Assembly (NCBI GenBank): GCA_900102065.1
Contig: FMVK01000005.1
Location: 101,136 to 165,135, forward strand
Direction of reading: 5' to 3'
Length of the DNA: 64,000 nucleotides
Source of the DNA: Lachnospiraceae bacterium XPB1003
Lineage (GTDB): Bacteria > Bacillota > Clostridia > Lachnospirales > Lachnospiraceae
In this document: in pieces, positions 16,758 through 26,242 of the stretch
How positions within the stretch are numbered: position 1 is the stretch's first letter
Layout: the number at the start of each line of letters is the position of its first letter
Notes under the pieces: model-generated
Seen by the model: the letters and a program-made list of their open reading frames with translations, nothing else
What the model was told of the DNA's origin: nothing
The model's database searches: none
Position numbers and translations under genes: made by a program

Positions 16758-17813
16758 TTATCTGTAATCTTCCTCGGTATGACCGCTGAGAGTGGGCTTG
16801 AGAAACCAGTCTCTTGATATCCAGTTCTGCTGATCATCCCATGTAACGTCTACTTCAAGTACTTCACCGTCTGCCACAACTCTGTTCCAGGCGTGATATC
16901 CTCCGTTTCCGTCACCTCTGACGAGTACGCAGGGGATTCCCAGCAGTCCCATGAAGAGATCGAAAGCTTCCGCATATGCTTCACAGGTTCCTGTTCCCGT
17001 AACAAGTATCTCATAAGCGTTGTCGCTGTTCAGTGAATAATCATAAGTGTAATTGTTACACATCCAGTCATGTACTGCAGTGATCTTTTCCTTATCGGTG
17101 ATCTTATTGCCTACGATCCCGGGAAGTACCTGCATCGCAAGTGAAGCTGTCTGCCTGTAATTCTGATCCAGGTCATTCTCGTTAATATAGTAGGTTTCCC
17201 CTTTTATCGAAACTGCGGCCCAACCGTTAACGATCTTCGTCGGCTGGATGAAGTCTCCCCATACGCCCATTCCGATACCGTATTGCGTTCCCGGTCCGTA
17301 GTATGCAGGTACGTATTCGGGATAATCATTAAATACGTTGGGATAGTAATTTACATATCCTATCCTGTGAGGCAGATATTGCTGATATCCCCTGGTCTCC
17401 ATGGTAAGCGTTACAGAATCGGCATTGGTGAGATCCACCATCGGATTAATTCCTGCTTCCGCACAGCCTCTGCGACCTTCTGCCTTTCCACTGTTCATAT
17501 AATGAAGATAGTAGCTCTTAAGATCCGCTCCGAAAACAGCCACAAGGTCAGGATTGGTATTTATATAGAATACAACGTCAAATTCGGCACTTCCCCTTCT
17601 TCCTTCAGCCATTCCGAAGTTTTCAAAATGGCTTAACAGAGCCCTCTCATCGTTGCCGTATACCGCAACCAGATCAGGATTATATGCCGCATAATATGCC
17701 GCATTGAATATACATGAAATATCAGCCGCCTGAACTTCCCCCCCTTCAAACGGTACAGCCATAAACAATATCACAGCCAGTAAAACTGCTGTCAACCCCC
17801 TCTTATAAACCAT
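16758..17813 (-). CDS. Secreted transglutaminase-like protein with surface repeats
   Basis: About 351 residues from the ATG at 17813, preferred because GGAAAGGGGG lies 6 nt upstream; an in-frame ATG at 17861 adds 16 residues before the signal peptide. Order: signal peptide (to ...EVQA), two ~40-residue repeats (Y-x3-NPDL-x3-YG-x-D-x6-HF-x3-G-x2-EGRRG), an SH3-like linker, then a transglutaminase-like/cysteine-peptidase core. Catalytic triad: Cys277 (GTCEAYA), His307 (GYHAWN), Asp322 (VDVTWDD). The repeats are shared with the protein at 61170-62831. It is the first gene of the polyamine operon, 6 bp before speA. Enzymes of this fold may cross-link, cleave or amidate proteins; activity here is unknown. 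Confidence 0.85.
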   Translation of the reverse strand: MVYKRGLTAVLLAVILFMAVPFEGGEVQAADISCIFNAAYYAAYNPDLVAVYGNDERALLSHFENFGMAEGRRGSAEFDVVFYINTNPDLVAVFGADLKSYYLHYMNSGKAEGRRGCAEAGINPMVDLTNADSVTLTMETRGYQQYLPHRIGYVNYYPNVFNDYPEYVPAYYGPGTQYGIGMGVWGDFIQPTKIVNGWAAVSIKGETYYINENDLDQNYRQTASLAMQVLPGIVGNKITDKEKITAVHDWMCNNYTYDYSLNSDNAYEILVTGTGTCEAYAEAFDLFMGLLGIPCVLVRGDGNGGYHAWNRVVADGEVLEVDVTWDDQQNWISRDWFLKPTLSGHTEEDYR

Positions 17814-17851
17814 CATAGCCCCCTTTCCAATGCGTTTATCAAGTGCTTTAA

Positions 17852-17880
17852 AGTTTAGCATATAGACGTGTTCAAATCAA
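17852..17880 (-). promoter_or_regulatory. Promoter of the transglutaminase-polyamine operon
   Basis: Minus strand: TTGATT (-35, 17875-17880), 17 bp, TAAACT (-10, 17852-17857), about 40 bp before the start codon and just after the gltD terminator. It is the only convincing promoter seen upstream of speA. Confidence 0.55.
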
Positions 17881-17894
17881 TCACACAGCCAAGC

Positions 17895-17930
17895 AAAAAA
17901 GCGACAGACGCAAGGGTTCTGCCACTTTTT
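17895..17930 (-). terminator. Terminator of the amt-glnN-gltBD operon
   Basis: 9-bp stem with two wobble pairs (AGTGGCAGA/TCTGTCGCT on the minus strand) followed by six T residues, about 80 bp beyond the gltD stop. Confidence 0.8.
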
Positions 17931-18009
17931 CCGCTATCATTTCATAAGCTGATTTTCACACCGTACATATGTTTAGGTATATGCCGCAACATTTATACAC
18001 AGCATGCAC

Positions 18010-19506
18010 TCAAAGGTTTGAATATCCCATGAGATATTCGTCAACTTCTCTTGCACAGGCTCTGCCTTCGGCAACACCCCATACCACAAGAGACTGGCCT
18101 CTGTGCATATCACCTGCGGTAAATACTCCCTTTACGGAAGTAGCAAAGTGATCTGCCTCGGTCAAAACGGTATTTCTGTTGGATAAGTTGACTCCGAAAT
18201 TATCCGGAACATACTTCTCACATCCTACAAATCCCGCTGCTATCAGGAGCAGTTCGCAGGGAAGTGTCTGTTCGCTTCCCTCTACGAGTTCAAGCTTTCC
18301 GTCCTTGAATGCCACTTTGGATATAACGATCTCTTTAAGATGGCCGGCCTTATCATAATGACCTTCCTTTACAGTTGTCTCAAATATTCTGGGATCGCTT
18401 CCGTAAACATATGCAGCTTCCTCGTGGCCATAGTCCGTTTTCAGGACTTTGGGCCACTGCGGCCACGGGTTGGAAGCTTTTCTTTCCTTCGGAGGTTGCG
18501 GCATCATCTCAAGTGCGGTAACTGAAGCGGCACCGTGTCTTACACAGGTACCGATACAGTCATTACCCGTATCACCTCCTCCTACGATAACAACGTGCTT
18601 ACCCTTGGCAGAAACAAATCCGCCGTTCTTTTCCAGCTCTTCAACACTCTTTTCATCAAAGGGACCGTTAAGAAGAGCCTTCGTGGTTGATTTTAAGAAA
18701 TCAACCGCAAACCAGATACCGTTATCGCCCTTGGCTTCAAGGCCGTTCAATCCTCTTGCATTCTTTGCACCGCAGCATAATACGACCGCATCGAATTTCT
18801 TCAACAGATCAGGCGCGGTAACATCAACACCTACATTTACTCCGGTATGGAATACTACACCCTCTTCTTCCATGAGCTTCTGTCTTCTTGCGATAACAGA
18901 TTTATCAAGCTTCATGTTGGGGATACCGTACATGAGAAGTCCGCCTATCCTGTCTTCCCTCTCATAGACTTCCACATTGTGGCCTCTATGATTGAGTGTA
19001 TCGGCAACCGCAAGTCCGGAAGGACCGCTTCCGATGACAGCAACTCTCTTGCCGCTCCTTACCTGAGGAACCACCGGCTTGATGTATCCCTTTGCGTAAG
19101 CCTGCTCGATGATATATCTCTCATTATCATGGATAGTAACGGGATTGCCGTGTTCTCCGTTGATACAGGCCTTCTCGCACAATGCAGGACATACTCTTCC
19201 CGTAAATTCCGGGAAATTGCTGGTCTTGTTCAGTCTCATGAAAGCCTGTCTGTCGTTTTCCTTGTAGATCTGTTCGTTCCACTCAGGGATAAGATTGTGC
19301 AACGGGCAGCCTGTAACCATACCGTCAAGCGCCATTGCAGACTGGCAGAAAGGCACACCGCAATCCATGCACCTTGCTCCCTGTCTTCTTCTCTCCTCTA
19401 CGGGTATATCTTTATAGAATTCTCTGAAATTATTTATTCTTTCTTTCGGAGGAATACGAAGATTTTCCTTTCTCTCATATTCCATAAAACCTGTTGCCTT
19501 GCCCAC
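18010..19506 (-). CDS. gltD: Glutamate synthase small subunit
   Basis: A 498-residue flavoprotein that feeds electrons from NAD(P)H to GltB. N-terminal cysteine clusters for 4Fe-4S centres are present (C-M-D-C-G-V-P-F-C at 46-54 and C-P-A-L-C-E-K-A-C near 106-114). The FAD motif G-S-G-P-S-G-L-A (~158-165) and the NAD(P)H motif G-G-G-D-T-G-N-D (~310-317) follow. It lies 32 bp after gltB and closes the nitrogen operon. Confidence 0.97.
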   Translation of the reverse strand: MGKATGFMEYERKENLRIPPKERINNFREFYKDIPVEERRRQGARCMDCGVPFCQSAMALDGMVTGCPLHNLIPEWNEQIYKENDRQAFMRLNKTSNFPEFTGRVCPALCEKACINGEHGNPVTIHDNERYIIEQAYAKGYIKPVVPQVRSGKRVAVIGSGPSGLAVADTLNHRGHNVEVYEREDRIGGLLMYGIPNMKLDKSVIARRQKLMEEEGVVFHTGVNVGVDVTAPDLLKKFDAVVLCCGAKNARGLNGLEAKGDNGIWFAVDFLKSTTKALLNGPFDEKSVEELEKNGGFVSAKGKHVVIVGGGDTGNDCIGTCVRHGAASVTALEMMPQPPKERKASNPWPQWPKVLKTDYGHEEAAYVYGSDPRIFETTVKEGHYDKAGHLKEIVISKVAFKDGKLELVEGSEQTLPCELLLIAAGFVGCEKYVPDNFGVNLSNRNTVLTEADHFATSVKGVFTAGDMHRGQSLVVWGVAEGRACAREVDEYLMGYSNL

Positions 19507-19538
19507 GGCTTAAGCCTCCTTCGTTAAGGTATTTATTC

Positions 19539-22500
19539 TCACTGATCTGCTGACATATCTTCAAATGCTTCCTGTACCGCAAGATCATATTCGATCCCCT
19601 GTGCTTCATACTTGGAGATCAGTCTGAGCATCTTGCTGTATCCGTTAGGAATAACCTTCTTGAAATCTTTGATCATCTCATCGAAGTGTTCCAGGATGTA
19701 AGCAGCTTTTGCGGATGATGTAGCTTCTTTATAATCACTGATAAGCTCCTTTAATTCTGCGATATCGTATTTATCCGTAACTGCAGCATAGCTTACCATT
19801 TCCTTATTGATATTCTTGTAAAGGCTGTGATCTTCATCAAGAACATATGCAACACCACCACTCATACCTGCCGCGAAGTTCTTACCTGTGGATCCGAGGA
19901 TTACCGCTTTTCCTCCGGTCATATACTCGAGACCGTGGTCACCGCATCCTTCTGATACTGCCGTTGCTCCGGAATTCCTTACCAGGAATCTCTCACCCGC
20001 TATACCGCAGATGTATGCGGTTCCGGATGTGGCACCGTAAAGAGCAACGTTACCTACTATGATATTCTTATCCGCTTCGTACTTGGCTCCCTTGGGAGGA
20101 ACAACTACTATCTTTCCGCCGGATAATCCCTTTCCGAGTCCGTCATTGGCATCACCGAAAAGCTTTATCGTAAGTCCCTTGGGTATGAAAGCACCGAAGG
20201 ACTGTCCGCCTCCGCCGTATGCTTCCACCTTGTACATATCATCCTTAAGATCATTGATCTCATTACCCTTGAATCTCTTGGTGATCTCGGAACCGAGTAT
20301 CGTTCCGAAAGATCGGTCGGTACTTGATACCTCGATGGATATAGCATCCTTAACGGCGCTCTTCTTACTGATTGCTTTTTCAAAGTAAGGAAGAAGTTTC
20401 TTCATATCCGGAGTTTCTTTTAATCTGAAGTCGTAGAGATGCTCCGGATCAAAATGACTGTCGGAAGCGCCTGCAAATTCGCTGTTTAAGATATAGTTTA
20501 GATCAACCATATCGGCACGATCCGTGATCATGTTCTTTCTCTTGATGAGTAGGTCGCTTCTTCCAACCATCTCTTCAACTGTTCTGATTCCGAGGCTTGC
20601 CATGATCTCTCTGAGTTCTTCGGCAACGAACTTCATGAAATTCATTACATGCTCAGGCTTACCTGCAAATCTCTTTCTGAGTTCCTTATTCTGTGTAGCA
20701 ATACCTGCAGGACATGTATCCTTGGAACATACTCTCATCATCATGCAGCCCATACATACGAGAGGAGCTGTGGCGAATCCGAATTCCTCTGCTCCGAGAA
20801 GTGCTGCGATGGCAACATCTCTTCCTGTCATCAGCTTACCGTCAGTCTCTATAGCCACACGGTTTCTGAGGCCATTGCTTATAAGAGATCTGTGCGCTTC
20901 AACCACACCGAGCTCCCAGGGAAGTCCCGCATGATGAACACTGCTTGCGGGAGCCGCACCTGTTCCTCCGTCATATCCGGAGATAAGGATTACCTGTGCA
21001 CCGGCCTTGGCAACACCGGAAGCGATGGTTCCTACGCCTGATTCCGAAACAAGCTTAACATTGATCCTTGCATCTCTATTGGCATTCTTAAGATCATAGA
21101 TAAGCTGTGCCAGATCCTCGATGGAGTAAATATCATGATGAGGCGGAGGTGAGATAAGAGCTATACCCGGAGTTGAGAATCTTGTATCCGCAACCCAGGG
21201 ATAAACTTTCTTGCCGGGAAGATGTCCGCCTTCACCGGGCTTTGCTCCCTGCGCCATCTTGATCTGTATCTCTTTTGCGCTTACAAGATACTCGCCTGTA
21301 ACGCCGAATCTTCCGGATGCCACCTGCTTGATAGCACTGTTCTTTTCCGTACCGAAACGATCTCTCTTCTCACCGCCTTCACCGGTATTGGATCTTCCGC
21401 CGAGACGGTTCATTGCGATGGCAAGTGTCTCATGTGCTTCCTGTGAAAGTGAACCGTAACTCATAGCACCTGTCTTGAATCTCTTTACTATGGAATCAAC
21501 CGATTCAACTTCACTGATATCGATAGGATCTCCTGCAGGTGCAAAATCAAGCAGTCCGCGGAGTGTGTGAGGTCTGTCCTGAGCATCCACCATATTGGAG
21601 TACTCTTTGTATCTGTTGTAATCACCTTCTCTTACGGAACGCTGAAGTGTAACGATGGTCTTGGGATCATAGAGATGATCCTCAGCATCCCTGCCGCTTC
21701 TGAGTCCGTGGAAACCATTGGAATCAAGGCTTGTATCCACGCCCAGTGAAAGAGGATCGAAAGCATGATTATGTCTGTAAAGTATACCTTCCTCTATGGT
21801 CTTGATTCCTATACCGCCTACACGGCTTACAACGCCTGTAAAGTAAGCGTCCATGACTTCTTTGCTCAATCCTACTACTTCAAAGATCCTTGCCGACTGA
21901 TAAGACTGTATCGTGGAGATACCCATCTTTGCAGCGATCTTAACGATACCGTTAAGTACAGCCGAGTTATAGTCTTCGATGGCGGTATGATAGTCCTTAT
22001 CAAGAACGCCCTTATCTATCATCTCTGCAATGCACTCATGTGCGAGATAAGGATTGACCGCACGTGCACCGAATCCGAGGAGAAGCGCCATGGAAGCTAC
22101 ATCTCTGGGTTCTGCAGATTCTACAATTATTGATATCTTCGTTCTCTTCTTGGTATGAACCAGATGCTGCTCTACGGATGAAACAGCAAGAAGTGAGGGA
22201 ATAGCAACATGGTTTTCATCCACACCTCTGTCTGAAAGGATCAGAATGTTCTTACCGGAAGATATAGCTCTGTCGATAGAAACATTAAGTGCAGAGAGTG
22301 CCTTCTCAAGTGAAGTATTTTTATAGAAGAGAAGGGATATGGTCTCACTGCGAAGTCCTTCCTGATCAAGATGCTTAAGCTTGATCATATCAACTCCGGT
22401 AAGGATGGGATGATTGATCTCAAGCATATGACAGTTTTCTGCCTTTTCCTCCAAAAGGTTACCGTCGGATCCGATATATACGGAAGTATCGGTAACTATC

Positions 22501-24089
22501 TTTTCTCTGAGTGAATCGATAGGCGGATTTGTTACCTGTGCAAAAAGCTGTTTGAAGTAATTAAAAAGAGGCTGGTGCTTCTTTGAAAGCACAGCTAAAG
22601 GAACATCATGACCCATGGAAACAGTGGGTTCAACACCGTTCTCTGCCATGGGGATGATACCTTTATTAACGTCTTCATATGTATAACCGAATACTTTGTA
22701 GAGACGGTTTCTTTCTTCCTGTGTATGTGTCTCTATCTTCTTGTTGGGTATCTTGAGTCCCGAAAGCGGGATCAGATACTGGTTGAGCCATTCACCGTAA
22801 GGCTTGCTCTCCGAATATGTCTTCTTGAGCTCTTCGTCTGAGATGATCCTCTTTTCTTTTGTATCAACGAGAAGCATCTTTCCGGGCTCAAGTCTTGATT
22901 TCTTAACAATATGTGCGGGATCGATATCAAGGACGCCAACCTCCGAAGCAAGTATCAGCCTTTTATCGTCCGTCACATAATATCTGGAAGGACGAAGTCC
23001 GTTTCTGTCGAGGGTTGCTCCAAGGATATCTCCGTCCGAATAAAGGATAGCCGCAGGACCGTCCCAGGGCTCCATCATTGTTGAATAGTAATGGTAGAAA
23101 TCCTTCTTGCTCCTGTCCATATATTCGTCATGCTTCCAGGGCTCGGGGATAGTGATCATCATCGCAAGAGGAAGATCCATGCCGTTCATGTACATGAATT
23201 CGAGAGTATTATCCAGCATTGCGGAATCGGAACCGCCGGCACGCACAACGGGATAGATCTTATCCAGATCCTTCTCGAATACTTTGCTGATCATAGTCTC
23301 TTCTCTGGCAAGCATACGGTCGATATTACCTCTTATGGTATTGATCTCACCGTTATGAGCGATCATCCTGTAAGGATGTGCCTTCTCCCATGAAGGATTT
23401 GTATTGGTTGAAAATCTGGAATGGACAACTGCAATTGCAGTCTTGTAATTTTTGCTCTGAAGATCAGGGTAGAACTTACGAAGCTGCGATACAAGGAACA
23501 TTCCTTTATAAACTATAGTACGTGAAGAAAGAGAGCAGATATAAGTATCATCAGAGCTCTGCTCGAACTCTCTTCTGACAACATAGAGTCTTCTGTCAAA
23601 CTCTATTCCCACATCAAGATCATCAGGCTTCTTTATAAAGCACTGGTAGATCGCAGGCTGTGAGTCTCTTGCAAGATCTCCGAGTATTTCAGGACATACC
23701 GGAACTTCTCTCCATGCAAGTATCTCCATATTTTCCTTTTTCGCGATCACTGAAAAAAGACGCATAGCAAAGGTACGTTTCATCTGATCCTTAGGGAAGA
23801 AAAACATACCTACGCCATACTCACCTGCGCTGCCAATACTTATCCCAAGATCTTTGGCAACATTCTTGAAAAAGCTGTGACTGATCTGAAGAAGAATACC
23901 TACTCCGTCACCTACCTTGCCGCTCGCATCCTTTCCTGCCCTATGCTCAAGCTTTTCCACGATGGAAAGCGCATCTGACATGATCTCATAAGATTTTTCG
24001 CCATCAATGCTGGCTATTGCTCCGATTCCGCAGGCATCATGCTCATTTCTGAGCTGTTTATAGGTTTCTTCGTAAATATTCTTCAACAT
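19539..24089 (-). CDS. gltB: Glutamate synthase large subunit
   Basis: A 1516-residue enzyme that transfers the glutamine amide to 2-oxoglutarate. Order: Ntn-type glutaminase (catalytic Cys20 in E-H-D-A-C-G-I-G, so a 19-residue propeptide must be cut), central domain, FMN-binding synthase domain with G-A-K-P-G-E-G-G-x-L-P-G and the 3Fe-4S cysteines in C-M-G-C-M-M-M-R-V-C-S-K-D-T-C-P-A-G, then a GXGXG beta-helix. Complete with no frameshift. It lies between glnN and gltD and completes the GS/GOGAT cycle. Confidence 0.98.
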   Translation of the reverse strand: MLKNIYEETYKQLRNEHDACGIGAIASIDGEKSYEIMSDALSIVEKLEHRAGKDASGKVGDGVGILLQISHSFFKNVAKDLGISIGSAGEYGVGMFFFPKDQMKRTFAMRLFSVIAKKENMEILAWREVPVCPEILGDLARDSQPAIYQCFIKKPDDLDVGIEFDRRLYVVRREFEQSSDDTYICSLSSRTIVYKGMFLVSQLRKFYPDLQSKNYKTAIAVVHSRFSTNTNPSWEKAHPYRMIAHNGEINTIRGNIDRMLAREETMISKVFEKDLDKIYPVVRAGGSDSAMLDNTLEFMYMNGMDLPLAMMITIPEPWKHDEYMDRSKKDFYHYYSTMMEPWDGPAAILYSDGDILGATLDRNGLRPSRYYVTDDKRLILASEVGVLDIDPAHIVKKSRLEPGKMLLVDTKEKRIISDEELKKTYSESKPYGEWLNQYLIPLSGLKIPNKKIETHTQEERNRLYKVFGYTYEDVNKGIIPMAENGVEPTVSMGHDVPLAVLSKKHQPLFNYFKQLFAQVTNPPIDSLREKIVTDTSVYIGSDGNLLEEKAENCHMLEINHPILTGVDMIKLKHLDQEGLRSETISLLFYKNTSLEKALSALNVSIDRAISSGKNILILSDRGVDENHVAIPSLLAVSSVEQHLVHTKKRTKISIIVESAEPRDVASMALLLGFGARAVNPYLAHECIAEMIDKGVLDKDYHTAIEDYNSAVLNGIVKIAAKMGISTIQSYQSARIFEVVGLSKEVMDAYFTGVVSRVGGIGIKTIEEGILYRHNHAFDPLSLGVDTSLDSNGFHGLRSGRDAEDHLYDPKTIVTLQRSVREGDYNRYKEYSNMVDAQDRPHTLRGLLDFAPAGDPIDISEVESVDSIVKRFKTGAMSYGSLSQEAHETLAIAMNRLGGRSNTGEGGEKRDRFGTEKNSAIKQVASGRFGVTGEYLVSAKEIQIKMAQGAKPGEGGHLPGKKVYPWVADTRFSTPGIALISPPPHHDIYSIEDLAQLIYDLKNANRDARINVKLVSESGVGTIASGVAKAGAQVILISGYDGGTGAAPASSVHHAGLPWELGVVEAHRSLISNGLRNRVAIETDGKLMTGRDVAIAALLGAEEFGFATAPLVCMGCMMMRVCSKDTCPAGIATQNKELRKRFAGKPEHVMNFMKFVAEELREIMASLGIRTVEEMVGRSDLLIKRKNMITDRADMVDLNYILNSEFAGASDSHFDPEHLYDFRLKETPDMKKLLPYFEKAISKKSAVKDAISIEVSSTDRSFGTILGSEITKRFKGNEINDLKDDMYKVEAYGGGGQSFGAFIPKGLTIKLFGDANDGLGKGLSGGKIVVVPPKGAKYEADKNIIVGNVALYGATSGTAYICGIAGERFLVRNSGATAVSEGCGDHGLEYMTGGKAVILGSTGKNFAAGMSGGVAYVLDEDHSLYKNINKEMVSYAAVTDKYDIAELKELISDYKEATSSAKAAYILEHFDEMIKDFKKVIPNGYSKMLRLISKYEAQGIEYDLAVQEAFEDMSADQ

Positions 24090-24113
24090 GATCTTTATCT
24101 GTCCTTCTTTTAT

Positions 24114-26207
24114 TTATCTTAATGAAAATAACATCTGTCCGTATGTAGGATATGCAAGATATTCTTCCGGAACAAGCTTTTCAGCTTCATCAACATCTTT
24201 TCTTAAGTCTTCCATATCACTTAAGATAGTCTCATGATAGAACTTAGCAGCCTCAAGTACATCACTCATTCCTTCTGCTTTTCTGGTATCTTCCTCAAGC
24301 TTGCTCAACTTCTCGCTGATAGCTTCTTCCTTCTCATCCAGAGCCTTGAGGATCTTCTTCTCATACTTGCCCGCGCCACCGTCTACAGCCAGCTTTCTTC
24401 CTGCTTCTTCAGCAACTGCATTGCTGTATGCGATGATGGAAGATGTAACATCCTTCTTTGTCATCTCTGTCATCGTAAGAGCTTCTATGTGAAGCTTCTT
24501 ATTGTAATTCTCAAGGAATATCTCACATCTGGATTCAAGCTCTTCCTTGGTAAGGATCTTATGCTTTGTCATAAGATCTACAACCTTCTCGGATACCAGG
24601 AAAGGTACTGCATCGGGAACAGACTTGAGGTTCTTTAATCCTCTCTTCTCTGCCTCTTCGATCCACTCGTCTGTATATCCGTTTCCGTTGAAGATGATGC
24701 GCTTATGCTCTTTGAGCATCTTGCGAAGCAGTTCATCGATAGCGGAATCAAGCTTATCTGAAGGTACACTTGAAAGTTCTTCGTAAACCTTATCAAGCTC
24801 TTCTGCAACAGCCACATTCAGTGCCAGGTTAGGCTGAGCCATGGAAAGTGCGGATCCGGGCATACGGAACTCGAACTTGTTACCGGTAAATGCAAAAGGT
24901 GATGTTCTGTTTCTGTCTGTCGTATCCATTGTGATGTGAGGAAGAACATGTGCCCAGCTTACCTGCTTAGCGCCTTCACTGTTGTATGCCTCACCGTCTT
25001 CAATAGACTTAAGTACTGCTGCCAGCTCGTCACCGATGAATACGGAGATAACTGCGGGAGGCGCTTCGTTTGCACCAAGTCTGTGATCGTTACCTGCAGT
25101 AGCAACAGAGAGTCTGAGGAGCTCCTGATAATCATCTACTGCAGCGATGACAGATAACAGGAAGATAAGGAACTGCTTATTCTCCGCAGGTGTCTTACCC
25201 GGGTCAAGGAGGTTTTCTCCTGTATTGGTTGAGATCGACCAGTTATCATGCTTGCCTGAACCGTTAACTCCCGCAAAAGGCTTCTCATGAAGGAGACATG
25301 CATATCCGAACTTGTCTGCCACCTTCTTCATTACTTCCATAGTAAGCTGGTTATGATCTACTGCGATATTTGCAGTCTCGAATATGGGCGCCATCTCGTG
25401 CTGTGCAGGTGCTACTTCGTTATGCTTTGTCTTGGCGGGTACACCCAGCTTCCATAACTCGGTATCAAGCTCGTGCATGAATTCCGCAACCTTCGGCTTT
25501 AATACTCCGAAGTAATGATCTTCCATTTCCTGTCCCTTAGGAGCTGATGCACCGAGAAGTGTACGACCGCATAAGAGAAGATCCTTTCTCTTCTTATACA
25601 TTTCCTTATCTATAAGGAAGTATTCCTGCTCGCATCCAACAGTTGTATCAACATGTGTCACGTCATCTCTTCCGAGGAGTTTCAACACTCTTACTGCAGA
25701 CTTGGAAACGGCATCCATGGAACGAAGGAGCGGTGTCTTCTTATCAAGAGCTTCTCCGTGGTATGAACAGAATGCTGTGGGAATATATAATGTTCCATCC
25801 TTAATGAATGCAGGTGATGAAGGATCCCATGCTGTATATCCTCTTGCCTCAAATGTTGCTCTGAGTCCGCCCGAAGGGAATGAAGATGCATCAGGTTCAC
25901 CCTTTACAAGTTCCTTGCCGGAGAATTCCATAAGGACCGATCCGTCAGCCTGGGGTGAAAGGAAGCTGTCATGCTTCTCTGCCGTAAGACCTGTCATAGG
26001 CTGGAACCAGTGAGTATAGTGGGTTGCACCTTTTTCAATAGCCCATTCCTTCATTGCAGCCGCAACAACATTGGCTACATCGAGCTGTAAATGTGTGCCT
26101 TTTGTTCTGGTATCATGCACTGCCTTGTAAACATTCTTCGGCAGACGATCTTTCATTACTCTGTCATCAAATACGAGACTTCCATATATTTCCGATACCT
26201 TATCCAT
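24114..26207 (-). CDS. glnN: Glutamine synthetase type III
   Basis: A 697-residue GSIII enzyme: glutamate + NH3 + ATP to glutamine. Length (~700) and the motifs [27 protein letters not shown] and [10 protein letters not shown] place it in the GlnN class, typical of anaerobic Bacteroidetes and Clostridia. No GSI gene is in the window. It sits 35 bp after the Amt-GlnB fusion and 24 bp before gltB. Confidence 0.98.
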   Translation of the reverse strand: MDKVSEIYGSLVFDDRVMKDRLPKNVYKAVHDTRTKGTHLQLDVANVVAAAMKEWAIEKGATHYTHWFQPMTGLTAEKHDSFLSPQADGSVLMEFSGKELVKGEPDASSFPSGGLRATFEARGYTAWDPSSPAFIKDGTLYIPTAFCSYHGEALDKKTPLLRSMDAVSKSAVRVLKLLGRDDVTHVDTTVGCEQEYFLIDKEMYKKRKDLLLCGRTLLGASAPKGQEMEDHYFGVLKPKVAEFMHELDTELWKLGVPAKTKHNEVAPAQHEMAPIFETANIAVDHNQLTMEVMKKVADKFGYACLLHEKPFAGVNGSGKHDNWSISTNTGENLLDPGKTPAENKQFLIFLLSVIAAVDDYQELLRLSVATAGNDHRLGANEAPPAVISVFIGDELAAVLKSIEDGEAYNSEGAKQVSWAHVLPHITMDTTDRNRTSPFAFTGNKFEFRMPGSALSMAQPNLALNVAVAEELDKVYEELSSVPSDKLDSAIDELLRKMLKEHKRIIFNGNGYTDEWIEEAEKRGLKNLKSVPDAVPFLVSEKVVDLMTKHKILTKEELESRCEIFLENYNKKLHIEALTMTEMTKKDVTSSIIAYSNAVAEEAGRKLAVDGGAGKYEKKILKALDEKEEAISEKLSKLEEDTRKAEGMSDVLEAAKFYHETILSDMEDLRKDVDEAEKLVPEEYLAYPTYGQMLFSLR

Positions 26208-26242
26208 TTTTATCCTCCATTCTTAATATAATTTACTTTTTA

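Noticed and set aside
18449..18967. Plus-strand frame opposite gltD
   Set aside because: Antisense of gltD with intact FAD and NAD motifs on the minus strand.
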